From Pedobacter sp. (GTDB lineage Bacteria > Bacteroidota > Bacteroidia > Sphingobacteriales > Sphingobacteriaceae): 50,711 bases of DNA. Shown in pieces: positions 35,187 to 43,317 of the stretch. Position 1 is the stretch's first letter, and every line of letters starts with the position of its first letter. The stretch covers positions 1-50,711 of the forward strand of contig JACMND010000076.1 of assembly GCA_014378705.1 (NCBI GenBank), in the 5' to 3' direction. The position numbers and the translations under genes are program-made. Below the pieces are notes generated by a model. The model searched no databases. It was not told the origin of the DNA and saw only the letters and a list, made by a program, of their open reading frames with translations.

Positions 35187-35190
35187 ATCC

Positions 35191-35940
35191 ATGTATATAA
35201 TTCCAGCCATTGATATCTTAAACGGCAAAGTGGTCCGTTTGCGGGAAGGCAATTACGAACAAGCGACATTTTATGATGTTACTCTTGAAGAAATGATTGA
35301 AAAATATCAGTCTAAAGGCACTGAGTTTATCCATATTATAGACTTAAACGGAGCCAAAGGTGATTTTAGCAATCAAAAATATCTGTTTGACATTATTAAC
35401 AAAACAGAAATGAAAGTGCAGTACGGCGGTGGTGTCAGAAGTATTGATAAAGTTAAAGAATTGATAGATTATGGTGTTCACCGCATTATTGTAGGCACCC
35501 AGGCTATTACTAATCCTGATTTTTTACCTGAACTTGGCAAAGAGATCTGCGGAAAAGATCAATGTTCAGATCAGGTTGTAGTGGCTATTGATGTACTGGA
35601 TGAAGTTATCAAATATTCAGGATGGATGGAAAGTTCGCCGGTAAAACTTACTCAATATATTGACCGCTGCCTTAGTTTGGGCTTTTTTAGATTTTTATGT
35701 ACCGATATAAACAAAGACGGCAAATTAGGCGGTACGGCGGTTGATCTTTACCGAAAGCTGCTTGATCATTCTCCTTTTATCAAACTTATCGCTTCCGGAG
35801 GCATCAGTTCCATGAATGACATATATGAATTGCAGGATATAAAAGTTGAGTCGTGCGTGATTGGTAAAGCCATTTATGAAAATCACATTAGCATTGATGA
35901 AATAAAAGACTTTAATTTAAAGGCTTTAATTTCATTTTAA
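35191..35940 (+). CDS. hisA: ProFAR isomerase
   Basis: TIM-barrel isomerase (249 residues) opening the ribose ring of ProFAR to PRFAR. It shows the half-barrel repeat common to HisA and HisF: IPAIDILNGKVVRL at the start with the catalytic Asp8, QYGGGVRS phosphate site in the first half, TDINKDGKLGG with the second catalytic Asp, and IASGGISSMND in the second half. It is full length, directly behind hisH and 165 bases before hisF. Confidence 0.95.
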   Translation: MYIIPAIDILNGKVVRLREGNYEQATFYDVTLEEMIEKYQSKGTEFIHIIDLNGAKGDFSNQKYLFDIINKTEMKVQYGGGVRSIDKVKELIDYGVHRIIVGTQAITNPDFLPELGKEICGKDQCSDQVVVAIDVLDEVIKYSGWMESSPVKLTQYIDRCLSLGFFRFLCTDINKDGKLGGTAVDLYRKLLDHSPFIKLIASGGISSMNDIYELQDIKVESCVIGKAIYENHISIDEIKDFNLKALISF

Positions 35941-36105
35941 ATTCCCGATTTATAAAAAGGTAGTTAAATGCTTTTCTTAAAGGCAAGCCCTGGTTTGCAC
36001 TCGTACTGCGCAAGGCCTTGATCACAGGTCGGTATCCGCTTTAATCAGGTTTAAATAACTTCTTGTAACTTTATTAAAACTTGTTTCATTTAAGCAAAAA
36101 TTAAC

Positions 36106-36891
36106 TTGAATCCCATAATTAAACCGCCAACTCAACTTGCTAAACGCATCATTCCCTGCCTGGATATAAAGGACGGACGTACTGTAAAAGGTGTTAATTT
36201 TATTGATTTGAAAGATGCCGGAGATCCGGTAGAACTTGCCTGGCAATATTCTGCCCAGGGAGCAGATGAATTGGTTTTTTTAGATATAACCGCTACCCAC
36301 GAAAAACGAAAAACACTCGTCGAATTAGTAAAATCAGTTGCCAGGCAAATAAATATTCCTTTTACTATTGGGGGCGGAATTATTGAAATTGGAGATGCGG
36401 ATATTCTACTTAATTCCGGGGCAGATAAGATTTCCATTAATTCTGCTGCAGTCAGAAACCCGGATTTTATAGATCAGCTCGCCAAATTATTTGGTAAACA
36501 GTTTGTAGTAGTTGCGGTGGATACAAAATCAATTAAGGGCAAACATTATGTACATCTTAACGGCGGCAGAATTGCTACAAATATTGAGACGAAGGCCTGG
36601 TTATTAGAAGCACAGGAACGCGGGGCCGGCGAAATCTTATTAACCTCCATGGATCATGACGGCACAAAACGAGGATTTGATTGTATGGAATTAAAAAAAA
36701 TTAACCAGTTACTTTCTATCCCAATTATAGCTTCCGGGGGTGCCGGTAGTATGGATCATTTTGCTGATGTTTTTCAAATCGCTGATGTAGATGCCGCCCT
36801 TGCGGCTTCTGTATTCCATTATGGCGAAATACTGATTCCGGAATTAAAGCAATTCTTAGCGGAAAAAAATATCCCGATAAGGACTTTGTAA
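36106..36891 (+). CDS. hisF: Imidazole glycerol phosphate synthase, cyclase subunit
   Basis: Cyclase of 261 residues forming IGP and AICAR from PRFAR with ammonia from HisH. TIM-barrel features are [21 protein letters not shown] (catalytic Asp), FTIGGGI phosphate loop, [29 protein letters not shown] (second catalytic Asp) and [13 protein letters not shown]. The usual protein starts at [10 protein letters not shown], but the Leu there is CTT; the nearest initiator is TTG at 36106, adding about ten residues. The 165-base gap before it has no -7 box I can identify. Confidence 0.93.
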   Translation: MNPIIKPPTQLAKRIIPCLDIKDGRTVKGVNFIDLKDAGDPVELAWQYSAQGADELVFLDITATHEKRKTLVELVKSVARQINIPFTIGGGIIEIGDADILLNSGADKISINSAAVRNPDFIDQLAKLFGKQFVVVAVDTKSIKGKHYVHLNGGRIATNIETKAWLLEAQERGAGEILLTSMDHDGTKRGFDCMELKKINQLLSIPIIASGGAGSMDHFADVFQIADVDAALAASVFHYGEILIPELKQFLAEKNIPIRTL

Positions 36892-36987
36892 GATGCAAAT
36901 GCGCTAATTTCTAAATTTGAACCCACACAACTCACAATCTACAGCCGATTACCTATACAATCCACAACCTTTACAACCAACAACCCA

Positions 36988-37584
36988 ATGACAATAGATT
37001 TTTCAAAAGGCGAAGGCCTGGTCCCAGTGATCATTCAGAATGAACAAACCTTAGAAATACTGATGCTTGGCTACATGAATGAAGAGGCTTATAAAAAAAC
37101 GGTAAATGAAAATAAAGTTACCTTCTTTTCAAGAAGCAAAAAGCGCCTCTGGACAAAAGGTGAAGAAAGCGGAAATTTTTTAGAAGTTAAACAAATGAGT
37201 ATAGATTGTGATCAGGATACCCTTTTGATTAAGGTTAAACCTGCCGGGCCAACCTGCCACACCGGATCCAGAAGTTGCTTTTGCACGGATTACAATCAAA
37301 ACTTTATTTTTGAGTTAGAGCATATTATTTCGGATCGGTACAACAATCCCAGTGAGAATTCTTATATCAATAAATTAAGACAAAAGGGGCTTAATAAAAT
37401 TGCACAAAAGGTTGGCGAAGAAGGCGTAGAAACAGTAATCGCGGCGTTAAATGAAACAGAAGAAGATTTGATTAATGAAGCTTCCGATCTCGTTTTTCAT
37501 TTGCTGGTTTTATTGAAAGAGAAAAACATAGGCCTTAAAAGCATTTCTAAAAATTTAGAACAAAGGCATTTGAAAAAACTGTAG
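36988..37584 (+). CDS. hisIE: Phosphoribosyl-AMP cyclohydrolase / phosphoribosyl-ATP pyrophosphatase
   Basis: Fusion of HisI and HisE, 198 residues, performing pathway steps two and three. The HisI half (about 1-105) has LMLGYMNEEAY, WTKGEESG and the zinc/magnesium motifs SIDCDQD and PTCHTGSRSCF. The HisE half (about 108-198) has NKIAQKVGEEGVETVIAAL and NEASDLVFHLLVLL. The preceding 96 bases are A/C-rich (ACAA repeats) and probably unstructured. It closes the his gene set; the WD40 gene follows after 18 bases and may be read through. Confidence 0.95.
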   Translation: MTIDFSKGEGLVPVIIQNEQTLEILMLGYMNEEAYKKTVNENKVTFFSRSKKRLWTKGEESGNFLEVKQMSIDCDQDTLLIKVKPAGPTCHTGSRSCFCTDYNQNFIFELEHIISDRYNNPSENSYINKLRQKGLNKIAQKVGEEGVETVIAALNETEEDLINEASDLVFHLLVLLKEKNIGLKSISKNLEQRHLKKL

Positions 37585-37602
37585 CCCTTACTTCTAAAAT
37601 TC

Positions 37603-38523
37603 ATGATTGAAATTAAGCAGCTTGCCAGTATGCCCGGACACCAAAATCCGATCTATACGGTTGAAGCATCCCAAAAACAAGGCATCATTTTTACCGCTGG
37701 AAACGATAAAGGAGTTGTTGAGTGGAGCTTATCAAAAAAAGAATTTATCAAGGTTTTAATGCCGGTGGAAAGCTCTGTTTATGCTTTGCATGCTCCTAAA
37801 TCAATACCGATACTTGCGGTTGGTGAAAGAAACGGTACGGTTAGCTTATTCAATTTTGAGGAGCAAAAAATAACAGCCATTCTAAAATTTCATCACAAAT
37901 CTGTTTTTGATATCAAATCTTTAAAATCAAAAGAGGAATTATTAGTTGCTTCTGAAGACGGAAGTGTTTCTGTTTGGGATTTAAAGCCAGCCACCTTTAA
38001 TACTTTGTTGTTTAGTTTTAAGGTAAGCACGGCAATGGTTAGGGTAATCAGCATTAGCCCGGATGAGGAAACCGTGGCTTTTGGCTGTAAAGATAACCGG
38101 ATCAGAATTTATAGCTCAAAAGATTACAGTTTACTTCATGATTTTGAAGCGCACACCCTTCCAGTATCGTCGTTAGCATATTCACCTGATGGCAATTACT
38201 TAATTTCAGGGAGCAGGGATGCCCAACTAAACATCTGGACAACTTCCGGTTTTACTTTAATAAAAAATGTTCCTGCACATAAGTTTGCAATATATTCTGT
38301 GGCATGGCATCCCCATCACTCTATCTTTGCAACCGGAAGCAGAGACAAAACCATTAAGATTTGGAGCGATGACTTTCAATTATTAAAAACAATAAGTATT
38401 GATAAAGGCTACCCGGCTCACAGGCTCTCAGTTAATAAACTAATCTGGGAACCTGTTAACGGACATTTAATTTCTGTTAGTGATGATAAACTGGTAATGA
38501 TCTGGAAAGTAAGTTTAAGCTAG
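37603..38523 (+). CDS. WD40-repeat protein
   Basis: A 306-residue cytoplasmic beta-propeller without a signal peptide. At least six WD40 blades can be seen, with endings such as GSVSVWDLK, DNRIRIYSS, DAQLNIWTT, DKTIKIWSD and DKLVMIWKV, and GH/H-containing starts (HTLPVSSLAYSPDGNYLISGS). Such propellers serve as protein-binding platforms. The gene is only 18 bases from hisIE, so it is likely expressed with the his operon, but no link to histidine is apparent. Confidence 0.85.
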   Translation: MIEIKQLASMPGHQNPIYTVEASQKQGIIFTAGNDKGVVEWSLSKKEFIKVLMPVESSVYALHAPKSIPILAVGERNGTVSLFNFEEQKITAILKFHHKSVFDIKSLKSKEELLVASEDGSVSVWDLKPATFNTLLFSFKVSTAMVRVISISPDEETVAFGCKDNRIRIYSSKDYSLLHDFEAHTLPVSSLAYSPDGNYLISGSRDAQLNIWTTSGFTLIKNVPAHKFAIYSVAWHPHHSIFATGSRDKTIKIWSDDFQLLKTISIDKGYPAHRLSVNKLIWEPVNGHLISVSDDKLVMIWKVSLS

Positions 38524-38542
38524 CAGATTTCATTTTGGTTCA

Positions 38543-39331
38543 TTAAGGGTAATAACGTTTAATTATTCGGAGCTTATGGGTATACTTTTTAAGTTCAGAG
38601 CTGTAAATTCCTTCTGTATCAATTCGATCAATTTTTACCCTTCCTGATGCATGAATGATTTGGTTGTTATTCAACATCATACCCACATGGACTATCTTAC
38701 CTTCAGCATTATCAAAAAATGCAAGATCGCCAGGTTGTGCTTCCTGTAAGAAGTTTACCATATCGCCTTGTTCTGCTTGCTGCCATGCATCACGTTTTAG
38801 TTTAATCGCAAACTGCTTAAAAACCATTTGGCAGAAACCGGAACAATCAATACCGAAGGGCGACCGCCCACCCCATAAATAAGGCGTGTTTAAATAAAAA
38901 TAAGCTGCTTCACTTATTTTAGAGGAAAACAAATTTATATCAGGCATTAAAGCCGGAAGCAATGTTGAATAAAAAGTTTTTCCAATATAAAATTTACCAT
39001 TTTGATAGGCCGGCAAATAACTTGCAGCCACTAAATTTAAAACTTCACCTGTTGCGATGTTTTGAACCGCCTGGTGGATATTAAAGCCAATTATGGTTTG
39101 CTGCTTATTTAAAATTTCGAAAGTTGCAAAATCAACTTCGGCATACTGCTTAAAATCTATCCAACCTTTATAATCATCGTAGGAAGTCAATATCAAAATC
39201 CAGCTTTCCTTTTTTTCTAATATTTTGAAATGGTCACCAAACAATAACTGGGATACCATCTCGCTCCGGTCTGAGGGTTCGGCCCTTAAAGGCACGAGGC
39301 TCAGATTGCAAACACCAAAAATTTGATTCAT
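38543..39331 (-). CDS. NlpC/P60 cysteine peptidase with N-terminal SH3 domains
   Basis: A 262-residue C40-family enzyme that cuts stem-peptide bonds in peptidoglycan, similar in layout to the gamma-D-glutamyl-diamino acid peptidase YkfC. One or two SH3-like segments (about 10-115) precede the catalytic domain. The triad is Cys163 in GIDCSGFCQMVF, His215 in GKIVHVGMML and His227 in QIIHASG, with the YLWGGRSPFG lead-in. There is no obvious signal peptide, so it may process recycled muropeptides in the cytoplasm. It is divergent from uspA. Confidence 0.88.
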   Translation of the reverse strand: MNQIFGVCNLSLVPLRAEPSDRSEMVSQLLFGDHFKILEKKESWILILTSYDDYKGWIDFKQYAEVDFATFEILNKQQTIIGFNIHQAVQNIATGEVLNLVAASYLPAYQNGKFYIGKTFYSTLLPALMPDINLFSSKISEAAYFYLNTPYLWGGRSPFGIDCSGFCQMVFKQFAIKLKRDAWQQAEQGDMVNFLQEAQPGDLAFFDNAEGKIVHVGMMLNNNQIIHASGRVKIDRIDTEGIYSSELKKYTHKLRIIKRYYP

Positions 39332-39418
39332 ATTAGCAAATAAAGTAAATTTAGATGATAGCTATTAACTATCTACTATTTTCTGGGCCAAAAAAAACTT
39401 AAAATCTATTAATTCGCC

Positions 39419-39886
39419 ATGATTAATCTCGACAACTTAAAAAAAATACTCATTGCTGTAGAAGACAGCGTTTATTCAGATCAGGCTGTCAATTATGGAC
39501 TTTCGCTTGCCCGAAAACTTCAGGCTGAAGTTGCTTTGGTACATGTAAATGAAATTCCGGCTGCAACCCCATATATAGCTGATCCGATGATGAACGAAAC
39601 TTCTTTTATCGTTCCCGAGATGATGAACATTCAGGAAGATGCCAGTAATGCCTTATTTGACAGGATTAAAAAACAAGCCGGAGATGAGGTTATAATTTAT
39701 ACTTACATACGCTTAGGAACACCAAAAACAGAAATTTTATCAACAGCAGAAGAATGCAACGCAGACCTGATTATTTTAGGAACACACGGCCGTACAGGTT
39801 TTGATCATTTTATATCAGGAAGCGTGGCTGAAAGTGTGGCCCGAAGATCAAAGTGCCCTGTATTAATTATCCCTAACAAAGATTAG
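39419..39886 (+). CDS. Universal stress protein (UspA family)
   Basis: A 155-residue single-domain USP. The start KKILIAVEDSVYSDQAVNYGLSLARKL is typical. The nucleotide-binding signature G-x2-G-x9-GS is present as GTHGRTGFDHFISGS (about 127-141), so it belongs to the ATP-binding group. It ends with CPVLIIPNKD. It is transcribed alone, divergent from the NlpC/P60 gene and convergent with the ferredoxin gene. Confidence 0.9.
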   Translation: MINLDNLKKILIAVEDSVYSDQAVNYGLSLARKLQAEVALVHVNEIPAATPYIADPMMNETSFIVPEMMNIQEDASNALFDRIKKQAGDEVIIYTYIRLGTPKTEILSTAEECNADLIILGTHGRTGFDHFISGSVAESVARRSKCPVLIIPNKD

Positions 39887-39943
39887 TCTATATAATAAAA
39901 ACGGTAATCCGTGTACTTAAGACTAAGAATACAGCGATTGAGG

Positions 39944-40294
39944 TTAATCTAAATGCAAAAATGCTTTTTTAGATAATAATTCTTCTTCTGTTTCGCGTAT
40001 ATCTTCATCATCAACACAACAATCTACCGGACAAACAGCGGCACATTGTGGTTCGTCATGAAAACCCACGCATTCTGTACATTTATCAGAAACAATAAAA
40101 TAAACCTCATCAGAAACTGCTGAACGTGCTTCTTCAGCATTTTGAACTGTACCGTCAGGGAAGTTGATCAGCCCACGTAAACTAGTACCATCAGAATATC
40201 GCCAGGCGGCACCTGCATCGTAAATCGCATTATTTGGGCATTCAGGCTCGCAAGCTCCGCAATTTATACACTCATCGGTTATTTTAATTGCCAT
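39944..40294 (-). CDS. Ferredoxin with two 4Fe-4S clusters
   Basis: A 116-residue electron carrier. The first cluster motif is CINCGACEPECPN near residues 10-22; the second is CTECVGFHDEPQCAAVCPVDCC near 73-94, with the insertion typical of the Chromatium-type (2[4Fe-4S]) ferredoxins. An acidic tail (DDEDIRETEEELL) follows. It is divergent from the acyl-CoA reductase-like gene and has a perfect -7 box at 40372-40365. Its redox partner is not obvious. Confidence 0.92.
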   Translation of the reverse strand: MAIKITDECINCGACEPECPNNAIYDAGAAWRYSDGTSLRGLINFPDGTVQNAEEARSAVSDEVYFIVSDKCTECVGFHDEPQCAAVCPVDCCVDDEDIRETEEELLSKKAFLHLD

Positions 40295-40340
40295 CTCTGT
40301 ATAAAAGTCTAATTTCTTGAGTTAATTTAGCAGCGTTAAC

Positions 40341-40356
40341 TATGCAGAAATGCATA
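40341..40356. repeat. Small hairpin TATGCA-GAAA-TGCATA in the ferredoxin leader
   Basis: A perfect six-base inverted repeat with a four-base centre lies between the -7 box and start codon of the ferredoxin gene. It could form a small RNA hairpin or be a protein site. Confidence 0.3.
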
Positions 40357-40364
40357 AAAACGCA

Positions 40365-40372
40365 CAAATATA
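40365..40372 (-). promoter_or_regulatory. -7 promoter box for the ferredoxin gene
   Basis: On the minus strand TATATTTG is a perfect TAnnTTTG match, about 70 bases before the start codon at 40294. No clear -33 element is seen. Confidence 0.5.
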
Positions 40373-40394
40373 ACATAATTAGAGGTATTTAAGT

Positions 40395-41432
40395 TTGGAG
40401 ATTTCATTTTTGACTTACAAAAGAAGGTTAGAAGCCTTCGCCCTTTTGGGCGATTTTTTGAATAGCCCCGACCCTGGCTTAGAGGAGTTAATTTTACAAG
40501 GCCCGCAACAAAATTCGTGGTTTACGGTAGAAAATATTCGCAAGGCTATTGCCGGCATTGGGCAAATGCTTATCCGGGCAGACCTGGAAATATGGTTTAA
40601 TTCTGCTTCTGCTGATTTTGAAAAAAAGAATCAAAATTTAAAAGCTGTAGGCTTAATTTTGGCTGGAAACATCCCTTTGGTGGGATTTCATGATGTTCTT
40701 TGCGTACTTGCGTCTGGTAACAAGGCGTTAATCAAACTTTCATCCAGCGACCAAAAACTTACACCTTATATTCTTACCAAATTAACAGAAATTGAACCAA
40801 CGTTTTTAGAAAGGTTCCAGTTTGTAGAACGATTAATTCATTATGATGCTGTAATCGCTACCGGAAGTGGAAATTCCTCCAGGTATTTTGAGTATTACTT
40901 TAAAAATGTTCCGCATATTATTCGCAAAAACAGAAATAGTATAGCGGTACTAAACGGCAATGAATCGAAAGCATCATTAACAGATTTAGGGCACGATATA
41001 TTTGATTATTTTGGATTGGGATGCCGCAATGTTTCTAAAGTTTATGTACCTGTGGGCTATGATTTTAAATTTTTTTTTGAAGCTATTGAAGAGTTTAAAG
41101 CTGTAGCAGATCACCATAAATATTTTAATAATTACGAGTATAATAAGTCCATTTTTCTGGTAAATATGCAGAAGCATTTAGATAACGGATTTCTTCTGTT
41201 AAAACAAGACGAACGCATAGCATCACCGCTGGCAGTTTTATATTTTGAAGAGTATGTAAGCTTATTGCAGCTTTCGCAGGTTTTAAAATCTCTTGATCAG
41301 CAAGTGCAATGCGTGGTAACAAATATGCCTGTCGTTTCGCAAAGCATTGATTTTGGGCAAACACAACAACCCAAGCTTTGGGATTACGCAGACAAAATAA
41401 ACACACTTAATTTTTTAAATACCTTAAATTAA
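40395..41432 (+). CDS. LuxC-like acyl-CoA / acyl-protein reductase
   Basis: A 345-residue member of the aldehyde dehydrogenase-like LuxC family, which reduces activated fatty acids with NADPH. Recognisable parts are GLILAGNIPLVGFHDVLCVLASGNKALIKLSS (about 89-120), VIATGSGNSS (about 153-162), IIRKNRNSIAVLNG and the catalytic cysteine in YFGLGCRNVSKVYVP (about Cys212). No luciferase genes are near, so it is not for light production. It probably starts at TTG 40395. Divergence from a ferredoxin gene may indicate a redox connection, but this is not shown. Confidence 0.8.
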   Translation: MEISFLTYKRRLEAFALLGDFLNSPDPGLEELILQGPQQNSWFTVENIRKAIAGIGQMLIRADLEIWFNSASADFEKKNQNLKAVGLILAGNIPLVGFHDVLCVLASGNKALIKLSSSDQKLTPYILTKLTEIEPTFLERFQFVERLIHYDAVIATGSGNSSRYFEYYFKNVPHIIRKNRNSIAVLNGNESKASLTDLGHDIFDYFGLGCRNVSKVYVPVGYDFKFFFEAIEEFKAVADHHKYFNNYEYNKSIFLVNMQKHLDNGFLLLKQDERIASPLAVLYFEEYVSLLQLSQVLKSLDQQVQCVVTNMPVVSQSIDFGQTQQPKLWDYADKINTLNFLNTLN

Positions 41433-41475
41433 CCCCTATAACCTAAGAATAAAACTGTTCTTTTGTGGAAAATTT

Positions 41476-41483
41476 TAACTTTG
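41476..41483 (+). promoter_or_regulatory. -7 promoter box for the small protein and FtsE-like ATPase
   Basis: TAACTTTG is a perfect TAnnTTTG match ending six bases before the ATG at 41490, so the message could be nearly leaderless. Confidence 0.5.
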
Positions 41484-41489
41484 GCCATC

Positions 41490-41693
41490 ATGTACATCAT
41501 CAAAGTAAAGGGCATTGCTAAAATACCAGATTATGTACAGCTACGTGATGATAATTTTACCTTGCTTGCTTATTTTCGTGTTGACAGACCGGAAAAAGCT
41601 TTATTGAAGGCAGGTTTAGCAGAACACGAGGAGTATATTATGAAAACAGTTAATGAACTTCCATTTGGAAAAGTCTTTAAATTAGAAATTTAG
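41490..41693 (+). CDS. Small conserved protein upstream of FtsE-like ATPase
   Basis: A 67-residue soluble protein (MYIIKVKGIAKIPDYVQLRD...) ending in LPFGKVFKLEI. I recall similar small proteins in other Bacteroidota beside the FtsE-like ATPase, but no function is known to me. ATG at 41490 is preferred over an in-frame TTG at 41463, because a perfect -7 box lies between them. Its stop is one base before the ATPase start, indicating co-translation. Confidence 0.7.
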   Translation: MYIIKVKGIAKIPDYVQLRDDNFTLLAYFRVDRPEKALLKAGLAEHEEYIMKTVNELPFGKVFKLEI

Positions 41694-41695
41694 TT

Positions 41696-42379
41696 ATGCC
41701 AGGTGATTCTATTATTAAATTACAGGGTGTTGATGTTTACCAGCAAAAGCACCTTGTTCTAAATCATGTAAATCTGCAGGTTGATAAAGGAGAATTTGTT
41801 TTCCTGATCGGTCAGACCGGTTCTGGAAAGAGCAGCCTTCTTAAAATAATATATGGTGATTTGCACATTGCGAATGGGGAAGGATTGGTAGCTGGATTTG
41901 ATCTGAAAAAATTATCTGAAAGGGATATCCCGTACCTGCGCCGTAAATTAGGTATCGTTTTTCAGGATTTTCAACTTTTAACTGATCGAAGCATTGAAGA
42001 CAATTTGGTATTTGTAATGAAAGCTACCGGTTGGAAAGATAAAACTTTAATTACTGAACGGATTTATGATGTTTTAGATAAAGTTGGGTTACGATCAAAG
42101 CTTAAAAAAATGCCGCACGAAATTTCTGGCGGAGAGCAACAAAGAATCGTTATTGCAAGGGCTTTATTAAACGATCCCGAAATTATTTTAGCTGATGAGC
42201 CGACTGGTAACCTGGATCCGGATACTTCAGAAGAAATTGTGATCCTGCTTAAAAAAATAAGCCAGGGAGGAACAGCGGTTTTAATGGCTTCGCATGATTA
42301 TCATATCATCCGAACCTTCCCTTCGCGGATTATTAAATGCGAAGGTGGGAAGGTTCATGAAGACGCCACGATCGTGTAG
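41696..42379 (+). CDS. ftsE: FtsE-like ABC transporter ATPase
   Basis: A 227-residue ABC ATPase. Walker A is GQTGSGKSS (about 38-46), Q-loop FQDFQLL, signature SGGEQQRIVIARAL and Walker B IILADEPTGNLDP, followed by the H-loop SHDYHII. The sequence is closest in style to FtsE, the cell-division ATPase that with FtsX activates peptidoglycan hydrolases (the gene symbol is a best guess). No FtsX-like permease gene follows; in Bacteroidota ftsX often lies elsewhere. A LolD-type role is a less likely alternative. Confidence 0.82.
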   Translation: MPGDSIIKLQGVDVYQQKHLVLNHVNLQVDKGEFVFLIGQTGSGKSSLLKIIYGDLHIANGEGLVAGFDLKKLSERDIPYLRRKLGIVFQDFQLLTDRSIEDNLVFVMKATGWKDKTLITERIYDVLDKVGLRSKLKKMPHEISGGEQQRIVIARALLNDPEIILADEPTGNLDPDTSEEIVILLKKISQGGTAVLMASHDYHIIRTFPSRIIKCEGGKVHEDATIV

Positions 42380-42568
42380 CATTTAACACAACTCTGCCAA
42401 GGCTTAAAAAATTCTAAATTGTCCTGCTTTTTTATTAAAAGGCTGACAGCTTGACTGCTAATAAACGCTTGGCAAAAAATTTGTCTACCTGTTTTTAACA
42501 ATTATAAATAATCAAATTCACAATACGTTCCAGTCTCAAATTGGAATCTATAATTTCAAGTTACGCAA

Positions 42569-43177
42569 ATGAATTTTTCAGATATGTTGAAGAAGAAAAA
42601 AATTCAAGAAGAAGCATTAAATCTTGAGGAGCAAGAACTTCAGAAAATTTCTGAAGAAATTAAGTATGTAAATGAAGCACACAAAAACGACCCTGATGAG
42701 CCACAGCCTGAACAGGAAACTGAATCTTCTGAAGAAGATAAGCTTAAGGCCGAGATATCTGAGTGGAACAATAAATATTTACGCTTATATGCAGAGTTTG
42801 ATAATTACAAACGCCGCACTGTAAAAGAGCGCATAGAATTGCAACAAACGGCTGGCAAAGACGTAATAGTTGACTTGTTACCCGTTCTGGATGATTTTGA
42901 AAGAGCTTTAAAAGCAATGGAAAACGCATCCGAGATCAATGCTGTTAAAGAAGGCGTGAATTTAATTCATAATAAATTTAAAAATATCTTGATGCAAAAA
43001 GGGCTCAAGGAAATGGAATCACATGGAACCGCCTTTAACGCGGATATTCATGAAGGCATTACCAATATACCCGCACCCAGTGATGACTTAAAAGGAAAAA
43101 TTCTGGATGAACTTGAAAAGGGTTATTATTTAAATGATAAGTTAATCCGCTTTGCTAAAGTGGTAATAGGTGCATAG
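42569..43177 (+). CDS. grpE: GrpE nucleotide exchange factor
   Basis: Cochaperone of 202 residues releasing ADP from DnaK. A long N-terminal coiled coil, highly charged (about 10-100), leads to the conserved core: NKYLRLYAEFDNYKRRT, LLPVLDDFERAL and the beta wing ending in GYYLNDKLIRFAKVVIG. The length is normal. dnaJ follows after 140 bases on the same strand, the usual chaperone pair; dnaK is not in the window. I see no CIRCE element (HrcA operator) upstream. Confidence 0.95.
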   Translation: MNFSDMLKKKKIQEEALNLEEQELQKISEEIKYVNEAHKNDPDEPQPEQETESSEEDKLKAEISEWNNKYLRLYAEFDNYKRRTVKERIELQQTAGKDVIVDLLPVLDDFERALKAMENASEINAVKEGVNLIHNKFKNILMQKGLKEMESHGTAFNADIHEGITNIPAPSDDLKGKILDELEKGYYLNDKLIRFAKVVIGA

Positions 43178-43272
43178 TAAATGTGTAGTTGAATAGTTGT
43201 GAAGAGGTTACCAGGCGCAAACAAGTAATTTTCCTTAAATAAGATTTGCAAAAAAATGATGTTCGAATGTTG

Positions 43273-43294
43273 TGATACTGTAAACACTGTATCA
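43273..43294. promoter_or_regulatory. Inverted repeat upstream of dnaJ
   Basis: TGATAC and GTATCA (six-base arms, ten bases apart) lie 24 bases before the dnaJ start, with ACTGT repeated inside. It does not match CIRCE. It is a weak operator candidate only. Confidence 0.3.
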
Positions 43295-43317
43295 GCAAGC
43301 ATTGGTTAAATATAAAG

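Noticed and set aside
42520-42568. TTCCA...TGGAA inverted repeat before grpE
   Set aside because: Five-base arms in AT-rich DNA are expected by chance; no match to known heat-shock operators.
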